Position numbers and translations under genes: made by a program
Notes under the pieces: model-generated
Databases searched by the model: none
Seen by the model: the letters and a program-made list of their open reading frames with translations, nothing else
Told to the model about the DNA's origin: nothing
Shown here: piece by piece, positions 5,534 through 5,903 of the stretch
Position numbering within the stretch: position 1 is the first letter of the stretch
How the letters are laid out: every line of letters starts with the position of its first letter
From: an uncultured Oscillospiraceae bacterium
GTDB taxonomy: Bacteria; Bacillota; Clostridia; Oscillospirales; Oscillospiraceae
DNA length: 5,903 nucleotides
Direction: 5' to 3'
Assembly: GCA_904398675.1 (NCBI GenBank)
Contig: CAJFPI010000125.1
Location: 1 to 5,903, forward strand

Positions 5534-5903
5534 ATGATCCTGCAAGCAGATTATCTCGTCACCGGGGACGGGAAAACCGTGGTGGAGGGCGGCGCTGTCC
5601 TGGTCCGGGATGGGACCATAGAGAGAGTGGGGACGGCGGACGCCATCCGCGCCGCAGCCCCCAGGGAGGAGGCGGTCGCCTATCCCGGCGCCACGCTGAT
5701 GCCTGGGATGATCGATCTGCATAACCATATCGGCTACTTCGACGGCCAGCCCAACCGGCAGGACTTTATCCGCTATCCGGCCCTTCAGGCGATCTTTGCT
5801 GTCCGGCGGATGGCGAATACGCTGAAGGCCGGCGTGACTACGATCCGGGATGTGGCATCTGCCGGATATATCGGCGTGGCGCTGAAAAAAGCGGCGCAGG
5901 CGG
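5534..5903 (+). CDS. Amidohydrolase-superfamily metal-dependent hydrolase (partial, C-terminus off the right edge)
   Basis: The first 123 residues of an open frame starting MILQADYLVTGDGKTVVEGG. Seen: the small N-terminal beta-sandwich typical of imidazolonepropionase/dihydroorotase-like amidohydrolases (about 1-55), then the entry into the TIM barrel PGMIDLHNH (57-65), whose H63 and H65 form the HxH metal site of the first strand, and GVTTIRDVAS (100-109), characteristic of the imidazolonepropionase-like and Xaa-Pro dipeptidase (prolidase)-type branch. These enzymes hydrolyse C-N bonds in rings or amides using one or two metal ions, usually in the cytosol. The later metal ligands (a lysine or glutamate, two histidines, an aspartate) and the substrate pocket lie outside the window, so the substrate is unknown. 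The start is supported by GGAGG at 5522-5526, 7 nt upstream. The full length would be about 380-430 residues for the family. Confidence 0.9.
   Translation, partial: MILQADYLVTGDGKTVVEGGAVLVRDGTIERVGTADAIRAAAPREEAVAYPGATLMPGMIDLHNHIGYFDGQPNRQDFIRYPALQAIFAVRRMANTLKAGVTTIRDVASAGYIGVALKKAAQA

Overview
The window looks like chromosomal DNA from a GC-rich low-GC-lineage (Firmicutes/Bacillota) relative, most likely a gut-type clostridium of the Oscillospiraceae kind. The reasons are strong GGAGG Shine-Dalgarno sites 7-8 nt before nearly every start, AT-rich promoters set in GC-rich coding DNA, and a perfect CIRCE operator (the HrcA heat-shock operator). This placement is inference; no marker gene is present. 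There are six protein genes, two of them cut by the window edges. No RNA gene, CRISPR array, insertion sequence or phage gene was found.

Left block (1-1175, minus strand): a LysR-type regulator is followed 12 nt later by a MazG-like/dCTPase-type nucleotide pyrophosphohydrolase that runs off the left edge. The two look like one operon. A 129-bp AT-rich divergent region (1176-1304) holds opposed promoters and nested inverted repeats, a typical LysR-type control region.

Middle block (1305-3292, plus strand): a CPA2-type cation:proton antiporter is followed 44 nt later by a small P-loop kinase-like protein. The Shine-Dalgarno of the kinase gene can pair with a CCTCCC stretch just after the antiporter stop, which suggests translational coupling. 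The inferred picture is that the LysR protein controls its own operon and the divergent antiporter-kinase operon; the ligand is unknown.

Right block (3293-5903): two tandem hairpins separate the converging kinase and htpG genes, one placed to terminate each direction. htpG (Hsp90 chaperone) is on the minus strand, with a promoter directly abutting a perfect CIRCE element, so it should be repressed by HrcA. A 253-bp spacer with divergent promoters then leads to a plus-strand amidohydrolase cut by the right edge. Its promoter carries a 19-bp palindrome and an exact DnaA-box sequence.

Overall the gene content is ordinary. The best second-look items are the CIRCE control of htpG, the hairpin over the kinase ribosome-binding site, and the nested repeats between the LysR gene and the antiporter.
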